Assembly (NCBI GenBank): GCA_037103525.1
Contig: JAZKLR010000023.1
Span: forward strand, 1,922,001-1,986,000
Length of the DNA: 64,000 bases
Source: Ganaspis brasiliensis
Lineage: Eukaryota; Arthropoda; Insecta; Hymenoptera; Figitidae
Reading direction: 5' to 3'
Position numbers and translations under genes: made by a program. The notes beneath the pieces were generated by a model, which was not told the DNA's origin, searched no databases, and worked only from the letters and a program-made list of their open reading frames with translations. Below are positions 10,863-23,400 of this stretch, in pieces; within the stretch, counting starts at the first letter, position 1, and the number at the start of each line of letters is the position of its first letter.

Positions 10863-13690
10863 CTTTATATTTCCTGTCTTAAAAAATAACTAGCAAAATA
10901 AAACGCTCGCAAGCGCGCGATTAGTTTTTCATACATTTTATAAATTATAAAATACAATAATAAATATAACAAATCGGTAAATAATATTTATCTAATGAGA
11001 AGAAATAAATATTTTAAATATAATATTTAAAAATCAATTAATATAAATAAAATAAATATTTATTTAGGACAAAGTTTATAATATTTTAGAATTAAAAAGA
11101 ATTGCAAAAATAATTGAAATTAAACAAAATAATTGCAGATTTTACAAATTAATTGAAAAAAAACAATGAAATCAATTAACAATTGGGAAAAGTAATTTAA
11201 ACAATCATAGACATGTTTTAAACATAAAGAAAAGAATTTAAATTTGAGAAAAATGCTTGAGAATCTTAAATGTAAATTAAAAAATTTAATAATGAAAAAT
11301 TAGAGAAAATAATTGAAAATTGAGATAAATGAATTAAAATTAAAAAAAATAATCCAAATTTGAGAAAATAATTTAAAACATTACATAAAATATTTTAAAT
11401 AAAGGAAAGTTAAACAAAATTTTACAAAAATACTTAAAACTTTTACAATTTAATTGCAAAAAAAAAAAAATAAAAAAAATAAAAAAAGATAAACATAATT
11501 TAAAATTGAACAGAACAAGTTTTAATTAAAGAGAAATAAGTTAAAAGTTTTTGGCAATTATGAAAAGGAACGAGAAAAAATTGAATAAAATATTTTAAAA
11601 GTCAGATAAATCAACGATTATAAACATTTTAAATATCAAACAAAATAATTGCAGATTAATTCAAACCAAAAATGAAATCAATTAAAAACTGGGGAAAGTA
11701 ATTTAAAAAATTATAGAAATGTTTTACGATTAAAAAAAAATAATTTAAATTTGAGAAAAATACTTGATAATATTATGAAATAAATTGGAAAATTTAAATA
11801 ATGAAAATTTAGAGAAAATAATTGAAAATTGAAAAAAAAATTGAAATTTGAGAAAATGATTAAAAAAATTTCAAAATATATTTTAAATAAAGGAAAGTTA
11901 AAGAACATTTTAGACAAATACTTAAAGCTTTCAGAAGTTCATTGAAAAAAATGAAAATAATTAAAGAATTAGAGAAAAGAAATGAAAAAGGATAAACATA
12001 ATTTAAAATTGAAGAGATTAATTTTTAATTAAAGAGAAATAATTAAAATTTTTTTGGAAATTATGAAGAAGAATGAAAGTAATTAAAAATTAAAGAAAAT
12101 AATATAAAAAATAATATAAAAATAAAAATAAAAAATAATAGTAATTGAAATTATAAAACGAATGAAAAAACTTGAAAATTGATGTAAATAAATTTTGGAA
12201 AATAAATGGATAATGATTTTAAAATTTAAAACTTGAAGAAAGTAATTTAAATATGATACAAACAATGATAAGTTGTAAAAGAAATAAATGACATTTAAAT
12301 GTAATAATTGAAAAAAATACAGAATATTTTTTAAATAAAGAAAAAAATTAGAAATTTGAGAAAAATACATGAAGATCTTAGAAATCAATTAAAAAAAAGA
12401 AGATAACTAAAAATTGGAAGAAAGAATTGAAGGAAGCTAAAAGTAATTGAAATTTACGATAATTAATAAAAAAAAAAATTGGAAATTATGAAAACAAATG
12501 AATAAATAAAATGAAATAATTAAAAATTTAAGAAAATGATAGAAATTTGAGAAAAATACTTGAAAATTTTACTAATTAATTTTATAAAATGAGAAAAACT
12601 AAAAATTGGAAAAAAGAATTGAAGAAAGCTAAAAGTAATTGAAATTTACGATAATTAATACAAAATTTTGGAAGTTATGAAAACAAATGAATAAATAAAA
12701 TGAAATAATTAAAAATTGAAGAAAATAATAAAAATATGAGAAAAATACTTGAAAATTTTACAAATTAATTTTATAAAATGAGAAAAACTAAAAATTGGAG
12801 AAAAGTCTGGAAGAAAGCTGAAAATTATTTAAATTTACGATAATTTATAAAAAAAAAAATTAAAATTCTGATAACAAATGAAAATAATTAAAAATTGAAG
12901 AAAGGATTTGAATTTTCAGAAAAATACTTAAAAAACTTAAAAAATAATTTTAGAAATTGAGAATAATAATAAATTAACAATCGAGGAAAATAATTGAAAA
13001 ATGATCAAATTAATTTAAAATTAAAAAAATTAATTGAAATATGCTGAAAATAATTTAAGATTGAGAAAGAAAATTGAATTATGTTGAAAATAATTTAAAT
13101 ATATGAAAAATTGAAAACAGTAAATAAAATTAATGAGAAATAATTGCAAAAATCATAGAATATTATATTTAAAAGAAAAAAATAATTACAAAATAACTTA
13201 ACAAGTTTAATTAAAGAGAATAATTAAAAAATCGCAGAAATAACGAAAATTGATTAAAATAATTGCAATTTCGGATAAATAATTGAAATTTTTAAAAGTA
13301 ATGCCAAAATAATGAATATAATGATAAATTGATGAAAATCAAGAAAAATTGCAGAATTTATTTTTAAGAAAATTGCATGTGTATATATTTTAAACTTCTT
13401 TAAATTTAAAAACAATAATACATTTTTAAAGCCTTTTTCGAAACTTTTTTTTACTTAAATGACAATTAAAAACCAGCATAACACGACACTAACGGAAAAG
13501 GTTACCTTATTTTTTCAATTCAAATTTCAAAATAATTCCCGATAAAGAGAGTTAAAATCAGTAAAATAACAGGGACTAACTTCACTTCAGATTTTAAAAC
13601 GTGAACAGAAAAAGATGAATAAATATAAATACTAACTAACTTCAGGCGTTTACGGAGATTATTATTATTTAATTCTCTTTATAATATTAA
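10863..13690 (-). mobile_element. 2.8-kb insertion carrying an AT-rich array, splitting repeat R1
   Basis: Compared with the uninterrupted R1 copy at 43680-44217, about 2.83 kb is inserted here. The left edge includes GCGCGCGATTAGTTTTTC, similar to the left edge of the element at 5885. A GACAAAGTTTATAA stretch near 11070 corresponds to subterminal sequence of copy 3 (60135). The body (11095-13375) is the purine-rich degenerate AT repeat, with a ~190-bp repeated block near 12425 and 12617 (GAATTGAAG..AAGCTAAAAG). Exact ends and target duplication could not be fixed by eye. Confidence 0.55.
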
Positions 13691-13857
13691 TAATATTACC
13701 CGGGATTTATCGAAAATATCAAATCTCAATCAAGATATTTAAAAAATAATTTATTCCATGTTATCTTAAATAAATTCTTTAAATAATTATCTCTTAATTC
13801 TCAAACGTTTTTATTTTAATATGTGATAGCTTATATTTTCCAAAATTATGTCCGGTT
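13690..13857 (+). repeat. Promoter-like dispersed repeat R1, copy 1, 3' part
   Basis: ATCGAAAA..CAAGATATTT through CTTAAATAAATTCTTTAAA to TTGTCCGGTTCT-like sequence aligns with 44000-44217, which completes the R1 copy begun at 10547. Confidence 0.7.
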
Positions 13858-15617
13858 CTCCTCTTAATCGAAAAATAAACCAAGTCTCTTGAAATTCGCA
13901 AAATTCGAATAAATACAATAAACGATTTTATTATACGAGCCTCCAGTAGTGTTTAAAGCTCGCGAAAACTCATCAATTTTGTGGACAGAAATTAATAGAC
14001 ACTCTGAATTGACAGAAAGGAGAGTTGCCAAAAATATTTTTGAACGAGCTTCTTGTGCGCGAAAAGACAAAGAATCGAGTTAGAAACTCGATCAGTGATC
14101 TCATATTTAATTTAAGACTATTGAATGATGAAACAATTAGAATCACTGCGAATATTTTTCGTTAGCGCAATTCGTATTATCATTTAATACCACTACTACT
14201 GTAATTACACAAAAACTTTTTCAATAAAAAACTATTATTCTTTATGACCTTAAGCATTTTATATTTTCTGTTATATAAATGACATATCTAGGTCAGTGTG
14301 GGGTGTGTTTCATCATTTTCTCTGACCATCATATAATATCTTATCATTATTTTTGGTAAAGAATAGAATGGGAGATCACTGTCATTGATATTAAGCTTAA
14401 TTTAATTTAATGTCGAAAAACTTACTTAATACCATCCAAGGCACCATTGAACATTTTGTAAGATTAGTCAATCTTTTTTTATTATCATTTTGCAATATTT
14501 TTTAAAGGATTTTGCAATAAATTCAATGGATTCTTCTGGAAAATCGCTTTTTTTCTTTTTATAAATTATAGAATCGAAAAATAAAATTCTCCGAATCTAA
14601 TAATTTATTTATAAAATTTGGAATAAAACCTATTCACTTCTTCTATGTCATGAAATCGAGCTCTATGCAACAAAAAATTATGATTTTCATCTCTAAACAA
14701 TGGACAGTTTATTGTTTGCTTTGCAGTAAATTTTCGCAGCTTTATAATCAACGGATTCAGGCTCCAAGCAAAAAAAACAGATCGAGAAAAAAAAAAGAAC
14801 AATTGCCACGGGATAGAATTTCTGGGGCGAAATTAATTTTGTGAATCGAACTGGATTCTGAATAATAAGTTAATCAAGGTCCATAAAACCTGTTTTCTGC
14901 TTTAATTCAGATAATGAAGTTGGTGAAGGGAATCGCGATTTTTTCCAGAAAAATTATTATTAACTTCACTTTTATTCTCTCTTTTGTTCATTTTTATAAC
15001 GGCACTTTTAGTTTATATAATCGCTTCAATAATTCCGTTTAATTTTTCATCTGCTTTATTTATTTCCATTTCTATTTAATATTTTATTTTGAATCAGGGC
15101 CGCGGAACTAAATTCTTTAGTATTGAGTTCCAAATTGCTCTTAAAAGAGACGGAGAGGCGATAAAAAAATAAAATCCACTATTTTATAAATTCTCTTCAC
15201 TTTCTAATCAAGTTTATTCAAATTCTTTATTTCTAGTAATTTTTATTTATTATCTAATTATATTATTTTTGGAGTGCCTAAGTATCCTCTATTCTACTTC
15301 ACTTTTTTATTTTCTTGTTATCTTTTTGAATAATTATTCATTTAAAAAAATTTTTTTAATACATCTTCGGCTGTTTAATTACTATTCTACTTTAAAGTAA
15401 ATTTTCCTCATTTTTCAGTGACTTCTTACTATTATTTAGTTATTTCTTCCTATAGAAATTATTTTAACATGTTCCAAAAGTTGTATTCCAAAATTTATTT
15501 ATTTTATTACATTTCATGGTGTTATTACCTCATTCTTTTTTAATTTCAAGATATTTTATATGTATAATATAATATCTAACTATTTTCTATTTATTTTCTC
15601 GACGTTTCTTTTTGTTT
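13858..15617. other. No gene seen; AT-rich intergenic DNA
   Basis: Short ORFs occur on both strands at 13864-14070 and 14605-14844, but they show no recognisable domain, no start or splice context, and no codon pattern. A small perfect hairpin (ATCGAGTT AGA AACTCGAT) lies at 14074-14092. Nothing else is supported. Confidence 0.5.
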
Positions 15618-15619
15618 TA

Positions 15620-15930
15620 TCTCTCTAAATCTGAATTAGTCAAAAATTACTAATTTGAAAGCAAAATCTCAGTCACTAATTGAAATAGTTATACTTTTAC
15701 TAACCATTTAGTAAAAAAAACTAATTATTAGTAAAATTCGTTTATAGTCTATGTCAAAATTACTAATATTTTAGTAAAATTCTGTTTACTAATTCAATTA
15801 GTTATATTTTTACTTATAATTAGCCATATTTTACTTATAATTAATTATTTTTAACTAATTGGAGAAACAAAAACTCAGCCACGATTTTACTAAATAATTA
15901 GTTACTTTTAACTAATTTAAATTTAGAGAG
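15620..15930. mobile_element. MITE, CTCTCTAAATC family, copy 1
   Basis: The segment is flanked by TA (15618-15619 and 15931-15932). Its ends are TCTCTCTAAATCTGAATTAG on the left and CTCTCTAAATTTAAATTAGT read from the right. It shares ends with the copy at 53677-53987. The inside is rich in short ACTAATT/AATTAGT repeats in both orientations, so the strand can fold on itself. Confidence 0.78.
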
Positions 15931-15932
15931 TA

Positions 15933-16734
15933 GTTAATTATTTTCAATTCTAGTTATTAATTCCATAACCAATAATTTTTAGTAATTCGTGTAAATATCT
16001 AGTTTTTTTTTAAGATCAATTTATCGTTTTTTTTTCACTTTCAAGTTATTTTTAATTTAGAGTTATTTTTTACCCACTAGTAATATTTCTAAAAATATTT
16101 TAATAGACGTTAATAGTTAAGTCTCTTAAAATTTTGAGTATTTTTCACTTTGTAGTAATTTATCTATATTGTTTAGTTCTTTCTCTCATTTTCTTGGTAT
16201 TTTCTTAAATCTTTGATTAATATTGTTCATTTTTTAAATTATACTTCAATTTCTTAATTAATTTTTTAATGTATTTCTTTTTCTCCATTTTTAGAATTTG
16301 TTAAAAACTTCTTTTTCCATTTAATTATTTTTCTCGAAATTTAGAAATTTTAGTAATTTTTCATTATTTTTTAGTTTTTTTCTTATTGTAGAAGGTTTTT
16401 AACATCACCTAGATTTAAATTAAAACATTTAGTTATTAGACATATTCTGATATTGAACAAATATCACTATATCACTATAATAATTATCACTATAGTAATT
16501 ACTTACTTTTTAGTTATTTCTTTCTATTTTAAAATTTTTTTTATTTATTTTTGATAAAAAAAGTGAATAAATATTCAATTTTAAGATTTTCTCTTTATTT
16601 TTAAAATTTTATGTTTATTTTTCAGAAAACTCTATTTATTTTCTTGGATTTTTAGTGGTTTATCACTTTCTAGTAATTTTTCCTTAAGATTAGTTATTTT
16701 CATTGCTAGTTATTTTTTAAGCTTTTTAAAAATT
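15933..16734. repeat. Degenerate AT-rich DNA, no gene
   Basis: The sequence consists of loose TAGTTATTTTT and TTTTTAGTAATT phrases without a fixed period. It is similar in style to the long arrays but contains fewer CAATTATTTTC units. No ORF is supported. Confidence 0.4.
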
Positions 16735-17245
16735 GTCTCATAGAGGAAGCTTTGCGATCGTTAAGATTTTAGATTTTCTAAAAATAGTCTAAATCGACTC
16801 ATTTTCATCTAAAAATAGTAAATTTTCATTTTATGCATTTTTTTCATCAATGATTGGTAACTCATTAAGCTCATGAATATCTAAATTTGAACACAGGGAT
16901 TTATGAAAATACCCAATTAAATGTTTTTAAGCACCTTTTTGTATAGAAAAAAATTTTTTTTTACCAAAATTTTGTTCCATGCTAAAAATACAACTTAAGG
17001 AATACAAAAATCATAATCCTTATCTCAAAACGAATCGATTGACCAATATAACTTTTATAATTGATCAACAATTCGTAAAGTAATTTACGTTTTTTCATTT
17101 TTTTTTCGCATTTAAAATTCTTTTTCTTTTATTTTTAATAATTTCTCACATTAACTTTTATAATATTTATTTACTGATTCCTCTAGGAGGAAGCAAATTA
17201 TTTTTTTCATCTAGAAGAGAAATTTCCATGAAATAGACATAATTT
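16735..17245 (+). repeat. Dispersed repeat R2, copy a
   Basis: GAGGAAGCTTTGCGATCGTT, then AAATAGTCTAAATCGACTCA, then GAATATCTAAATTTGAACAC, then AGCAAATTATT near the end, match the same order at 18556-19140. Copy a lacks the TG microsatellite segment of copy b. The two copies are direct repeats that flank the AT array at 17290-18556. No ORF is present. Confidence 0.7.
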
Positions 17246-17289
17246 ATTCACCCAGTTGGATTAATTTTCTTTAAATCTTATTTTCTTCA

Positions 17290-18556
17290 ATATATCTTTT
17301 TATTATTGTCATGAATTTATTAACACTTACACCAGTTTTCAATTATTTATGTCATTATTCAATTAGTTTCTTCAAATTTCAATTATATTGTTAATTTTTC
17401 AATTATTTTATACAGCTTTTTAATTAATGTGTTCAATTTTTTATTTTTTACACCATTTTTGAATTATATTTCTCATTCTTCATTAATTTTTTTTCAAATT
17501 TCAGTTATTTTTGTCATTTTTTTTTTAACTTTTTTCTACATATATAAATTTTTTTTCTCACTTTTTAATTATTTTTTTTCAATATTTAATCATTTTCATT
17601 ATTTCTAAATTAATTTTACTATATTTTAAATTATTTGTGTCAATTTTCAATTATTTTCTCCAATTTTTTATTCATTTTGTTTTTCAAGTTATTTTTAAGA
17701 TTTTCAAGTAGGTATTTTTCTCAAATTTAAATTATTTTCTTCAATTTTTAATCATTTCCATTATTTCTAAATTAATTTTCTAAACTTTCAATTACTTACC
17801 TCAATTTCAATAATTTTTTTCAATTTTCAATTATTTTCCTCAATTTTTAATCATTTTCATTATTTCTCAATTAATTTCCTAGACTTTCAATTACTTATCT
17901 CAATTTCAATCATTTTTTATATTTTCAATTATTTTCTCCAATTTTTCATTTATTTTTTTAAAGTTATTTTTAAGTATTTTTCTCAAATTTAAATTATTTT
18001 CCTTAATTTTTAATCATTTTCATTATTTCTGAATTAATTTCCTAGACTTTCAATTACTTATCTCAATTTCAATCATTTTTTATAATTTTCAATTATTTTC
18101 TCCAATTTTTCATTTATTTCTTTTCAAGTTATTTTTAAGATTTTCAAGTACTTTTCTCAAATTTAAATTATTTTCCTCAATTTTGATTCATTTTCATTAT
18201 TTCTCAATTAATATCCGTAACTTTCAAATATGTATCTCAATTTTCAATTATTTTGTAAAATATTCATTTCTTGTTATCATTTTGCAATTAGTTTCTCCAT
18301 CTTTTAATTGTTTTAATTATTTTTTAATTAATTTCCTAAATTCTTAGTTATTATCTCAAATTTAGATTATTGTCTTCAATTTTCAATTTTTTAAATGATT
18401 TTTCATTTGTTTTCTTTTGCTTAAAAATAAAGTCTGTCATTTTCATATTATCTTCTCCAATTTTTAATTATTTGCATTCTTTTGGCATAATTGCAAACAT
18501 TTTAATTATTTTCATCATATTTAAATTATTTTTTAAAACTTTTAATTATTTTGCTT
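17290..18556. repeat. Degenerate AT-rich array, pyrimidine-rich + strand
   Basis: Repeated phrases of the TCAATTATTTTCTCCAATTTTT type occur with about 20-bp spacing. Larger blocks are duplicated, for example TTAATCATTTTCATTATTTC near 17755, 17847 and 18012. It lies between two direct copies of repeat R2. No transposon termini are seen at its edges. Confidence 0.7.
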
Positions 18557-18668
18557 TCTCATGGAGGAAGCTTTGGGATCGTTAAGATTTTCGATTTTCC
18601 AAAAATAGTCTAAACCGACTCATTTTCATCTAAAAAGCGTAAAATTTAATTTTTAATAAATGTCCAGA

Positions 18669-18703
<35 letters not shown>

Positions 18704-19140
18704 ATATGTATGTGTGTATAGTTTTTTTTGTCGCCAAGATATCTCGAAAACGCTTCAAAGGATTTAAAAAAAATTGGATGACTTATTAAGTTCATGAATA
18801 TCGAAATTTCAACACAGGAATTTTTTAGAATAAACAATCCAATTTTTTTAGCACCTTTCTTCATCAATAAAAATCATTTTTTGCTAAATATTTTTTCCAT
18901 GCTAAAAATACACCTTAATGAATACAAAAATTATAATCCTTATCTCAAAATGAACCGACTGATCTGATCAAACATTCGTTAAGTTATTTACGTTTTTCTT
19001 TTTTTTTTGCATTTAAAATTCTTTTTTTTTTAAACTTCTCAGATTAACTTTCATATTATTTATTTATTGATTCCTCAAGAAGAAAGCAAATTATTTTGCT
19101 TACTTAGAAGTGAAATGTTTATGAAAACGACTTAATTTTT
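18556..19140 (+). repeat. Dispersed repeat R2, copy b, with TG microsatellite
   Basis: It matches copy a from GAGGAAGCTTTGGGATCGTT to AGCAAATTATTTTGC and includes an additional block with a (TG)n run at about 18671-18702. That block contains ATATCTCGAAAACGCTTCAA, which is also present in the fragment at 4590-4870. The only ORFs here come from the TG run and are spurious. Confidence 0.7.
18671..18718. repeat. (TG)n microsatellite
   Basis: About 16 uninterrupted TG units are followed by CATATGTATGTGTGTAT. This is a simple sequence repeat. Confidence 0.95.
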
Positions 19141-20462
19141 AGTTATAGGTAATTTTGAATTTATAAAATATATAATTATAATAATAAAAATAAATAATTA
19201 CATAATCTTGTAAAGTTGAAATATATTTTTGATAGAATTAAATAAATTGTAAATAAAAATTTTCTATAAAATTCATTAGTTACTTTTATTCTCAAATTAT
19301 TTTTTCACTTTTTACCAGTTTTTCCAATCTCCAGACTTTTTTTCACCTCTACCAATGTTGTTCCTTCTCTAGTTATTTTTCTAAAATTTAAAAAAAAAAA
19401 CACTCTAAAATACCTCTTTTTTACATTCTTCTTATTTTAATTTTTTTTTTGTTATTTTTGATCTGTTTTTCTCATTTTAGAGTTTTTTAACCGTTTTAGA
19501 TCACAGAATTCCATACTCTTGACACAGGTTTCATCGGCCCTGTTCAGAATCAGTTCGACTGTTACAACTTCACAATTTTTATTTCACCTCTTCAAATTTT
19601 AATCATTTTTGTTTTATCCACTTGAATAATTTTTTGAAAAAATTCTTTCATTTCGTGATAAATGTTCAGTTTCCATGTCACACTTCATTATTTTGGTTCA
19701 CCAGTTGGACGATTTTAGAAATCAAATTATTTTTAATTTTGCAGCGAGGTCTATTTCAAGCCCTGGAGAGTTAGTATTTAAGTGAAATTTATTTCTCTCT
19801 CTCTCTTAAAAAAAAAAAAAAAAAAATACTCCGCTCTAGTTTCTTCAAACAGTGCCTGGGAGACAATGGACTTTATATGAACCTGTTTTCACACTCGTGT
19901 GTTTTATTGTCCTGAAATACACGAGACATCAGAGAATCAGTCTTCGATGTACATACTCGCGAAATGATGAGATTATTGATCCTTCAACAACGTGTTAACT
20001 CCTGGAAACATACACAATGATAGAAATTGAGGTGTTACTCTCACTCTGCGTGGGTGACCCTTTTGGAATAAACATTTTACATCCTCTTTATACACCTTTT
20101 ATTTATCATCATTCAACATATTCTCTGCATTGATTTCATAACTCGGGATATATATATATATAATTTCGAAATTTCCACGAAATTATTTCATCACAAATTG
20201 TCATAATATACAGATTTTATGCAACTGCATTTCGGGTCATTTACTTGATTAAAATTTGTTAATTACGTGGAAATTAAGGAAATGTTATTAAAATTGAAAA
20301 AATATACAATTACTTTTTATTAAGAAAAAAGTTTAGTTTGCATTTTCAGAAACGTGATTTTAATTAAAAAGTGTTGTTTTTATGAAGAGAATTTTATTTC
20401 GAATTCCTGTTTCGTTAGTGGTTTTATTTTCAAATAAAGTGTTTTGCTTGAAAATTAAACAC
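19141..20462. other. Intergenic DNA, no gene supported
   Basis: AT-rich at first, then a somewhat more complex stretch (about 19500-20150) with a CT run and an A-tract near 19800-19826. No long ORF, exon-like block with splice sites or known motif was found. Confidence 0.45.
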
Positions 20463-20470
20463 GATCTTTC
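20463..20470 (+). repeat. Target site duplication GATCTTTC, left
   Basis: An identical 8-mer lies at 24748-24755, immediately outside the other end of the element. Confidence 0.92.
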
Positions 20471-23400
20471 CAGTTGCGTAACTGGGAGTGCAAGGGCCCT
20501 AAGGCAAAAAGGAAAATGGGACCCCAATTATATATAATAATTTACAAGTTTAATTAATTAATTCATTCATTCTGCTAATATTTGTCACTAGATATTTTTT
20601 TCTTTTAAAATTTTAAACCTTTTTAAAATGTTCTTAAATTTTAAGTTTATAGCAATTTTAATTTCTTCAAATTTCAGTTAATGTGAACTTGCATTGATTA
20701 AAAGTTCAATTAATCCACGTTTTAAAAATACAAAAGTTAAAATAAATTTTAATTTTTCAACGATTTTCTACAATCCTTAATTATTTTAATAAATTTTAAA
20801 TTGATTCCCTAAATCTTGAATTAACCTTCCTTAAATTTTAATTATTTTGTTTAGTTTTTTCAATCACTTTTTCAATTTTAATTATTTTTGCCTTGACAGT
20901 AAATCAATTTAATTATTTATTCCTTGATTTCATATTATTCACCGCAAACTTAAATTTATTTTTTTAAACTTACCATTATTTTTGTCATTTTGCAATTATA
21001 AATTTCAATTTTTAATCATTTTCAAAATTTCTGAATTAATTTACTAAACTTTCAAAAGTATATCTCAATTTTTAAATCTTTTGTTCAATTTTCATTTCTA
21101 TTTATTATATTGCAATTATTTTCTCCATATTTTAATATTTTCATTATTTTTCAATTAATTTCCTCTATTTTTAGTTATAATCTCAAAATTTAATTAGTTA
21201 TTTAATAAAATTAATACTATAAAATTAATACCTATTATCTTTAATATTCAATTTTTTTAAAGATTTTTCAATTATTTCCTTTTGCTTGAAAATAAATTCG
21301 GTAAATTTTATATTATTTTCTCCGATTTTTAATTCTTTTCATTCCTTTGGCACAATTTTCAAAAATTACCATTATTTATCTCAAATTTCAATTATTGTCT
21401 TTAAAATTCCATTTTTTAAAAGATTGTTCAATTATTTCCTTTTGCTTAGAAATAAACTCTGTAATTTTATATTATTTTCTCCGATTTCTAATTATTTTCA
21501 TTCTTTTAGCACGATTTTCAAAAATTTCATTTATTTATCTAAAATTTCAATTATTATTGTTATAAATTTTCAATTATTTCTGCGATTTTTTAATTACTCT
21601 CTTTAATTAAAATTTTTAAGTAATTTTGCAATTACTTTCCTTTTTTAAACATATAGTCTATGATTTTTTCAATTATTTTGCTTAAATTTTATTTACTGTT
21701 CTCATTTTTTTATATTTAAATTATATTCCTCATAAAAGTTAATTATTCTTCTCAATCTAAAATTATTTTCAGCATATTTGAAATTTTTTTTTGAATTTTG
21801 AATTGATTTATTATTTTTCAATTATTTTCCTCGATTAATAATTATTATTTTCATTGTTAAAAATTACTTTCTAGAATTTTGAAGTGTTTTTCTCAAATTT
21901 CAATTATTTTCTTCAATTTTTAATTATTTTAATTAAATTTTAATAATTTAATAATTTAATAATTTAAATTTTAATAATTAATAATTTTAATAATAAGTTT
22001 TAATAATTTCCAATTATTTTTATTAATTATCGTAAATTTCATTTATTTTTAGCTTTCTTCAATTCTTTTCTGCAATTTTAAGTTATTCTCATTTTTTTCA
22101 ATTGATTTCCAAGATCTTTCTTATATTTTTCTCAAATTTAAATTATTTCCTTTTCATTTAAAAAAAATTCTGTACTTAATTCAATTATTTCCCTCAAATG
22201 TGATTTATTTTTGACAACCTATCATTGTTTTAATCATATTTCAATGATTTTCTTCAAGTTGCAAATAAAAAACTCATTTCTCAATTATTTTCTCCACCTT
22301 TTTCAATTAATTTCCTGAATTTTCAGTTATTACCTCAAATTTAGATTAATATCTTCAATTATTAATATTTTAAACAGTTTTTCAATTATGTTTTTTTACT
22401 TAAAAACAAATTCTGTAATTTTATATTATTTTCTCCTCTTTTTAATTATTTCCTTCCTTTTTTTAATTATACTCTTTAATTAAAATTTTTAAGTAATTTT
22501 GTAATTATTTTCCTAGTTTAACATTTATTCTAAGATTTTTTCAATTATTTTGCTCAAATTTTATTTACTGTTTTCATTCTTTTATATTAAAGTTATTTTC
22601 ATCATAAATGTCAATTATTCTTCTCAATCTTAAATTATTTTCATCATATTTGTATCATTTTTTGAATTTTGACCTAATTTTATTATTTTTCAATTATTTT
22701 CCTCGATTGTTTATTATTATTCTCATTATCTAAAATTATTTTCTAGAATTTTAAAGTGTTTTTCTCAAATTTCAATTATTTTCTTCAATTTTTAATTATT
22801 TTTAATTGTTTTCATCATTTCCCATTTTTTGTTTATTAATTATCGAAAATTCATTTATTTTTAGCTTTTTTCAATTCTATTTTGCAATTTTAAGTTATTC
22901 TTAGTTTTTTCATTTGATTTCTAAGATCTTCAATTCTTCAAATATTTTTCTCAAATTTAAATTATTTTCTTTTTATTCAAAAAAAATTCTATAATTTTTT
23001 CAATTATTTCACTCAATTGTGATTTATTTTTTACAACTTATCATTGTTTTTATCATATCTCAATGATGTTCTTCAAGTTTCAAATAAAAAACTCATTTTT
23101 CAATTATTTTCTCCGCCTTTTAGTATTTTTAGCAGATTTCAATTAATTTCCTGAATTTTCAGTTATTACCTCAAATTTAGATTAATATCTTCAATTATTA
23201 ATATTTTAAACAGTTTTTCAATTATGTTTTTTTACTAAAAAAAAAAAAATTCTGTAATATTATATTATTTTCTCCGCTTTTTAAATTATTATCATTCTTT
23301 TGGTTTAATTTTCAAAAATTTTAATTGTTTATCTGAAATGTCATTTATTTTTTTCATCAATTTTCGATTGTTTATGTGATTTTTTAAATTATTATCTATA

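Noticed and set aside
18646..18867. Minus-strand ORF with a Thr-His run
   Set aside because: The run is the translated (TG)n microsatellite inside repeat R2.
16735..19140. LTR retrotransposon (two direct repeats around an internal region)
   Set aside because: The repeats lack TG/CA ends, a primer-binding site and a polypurine tract, and the internal part is only AT array.
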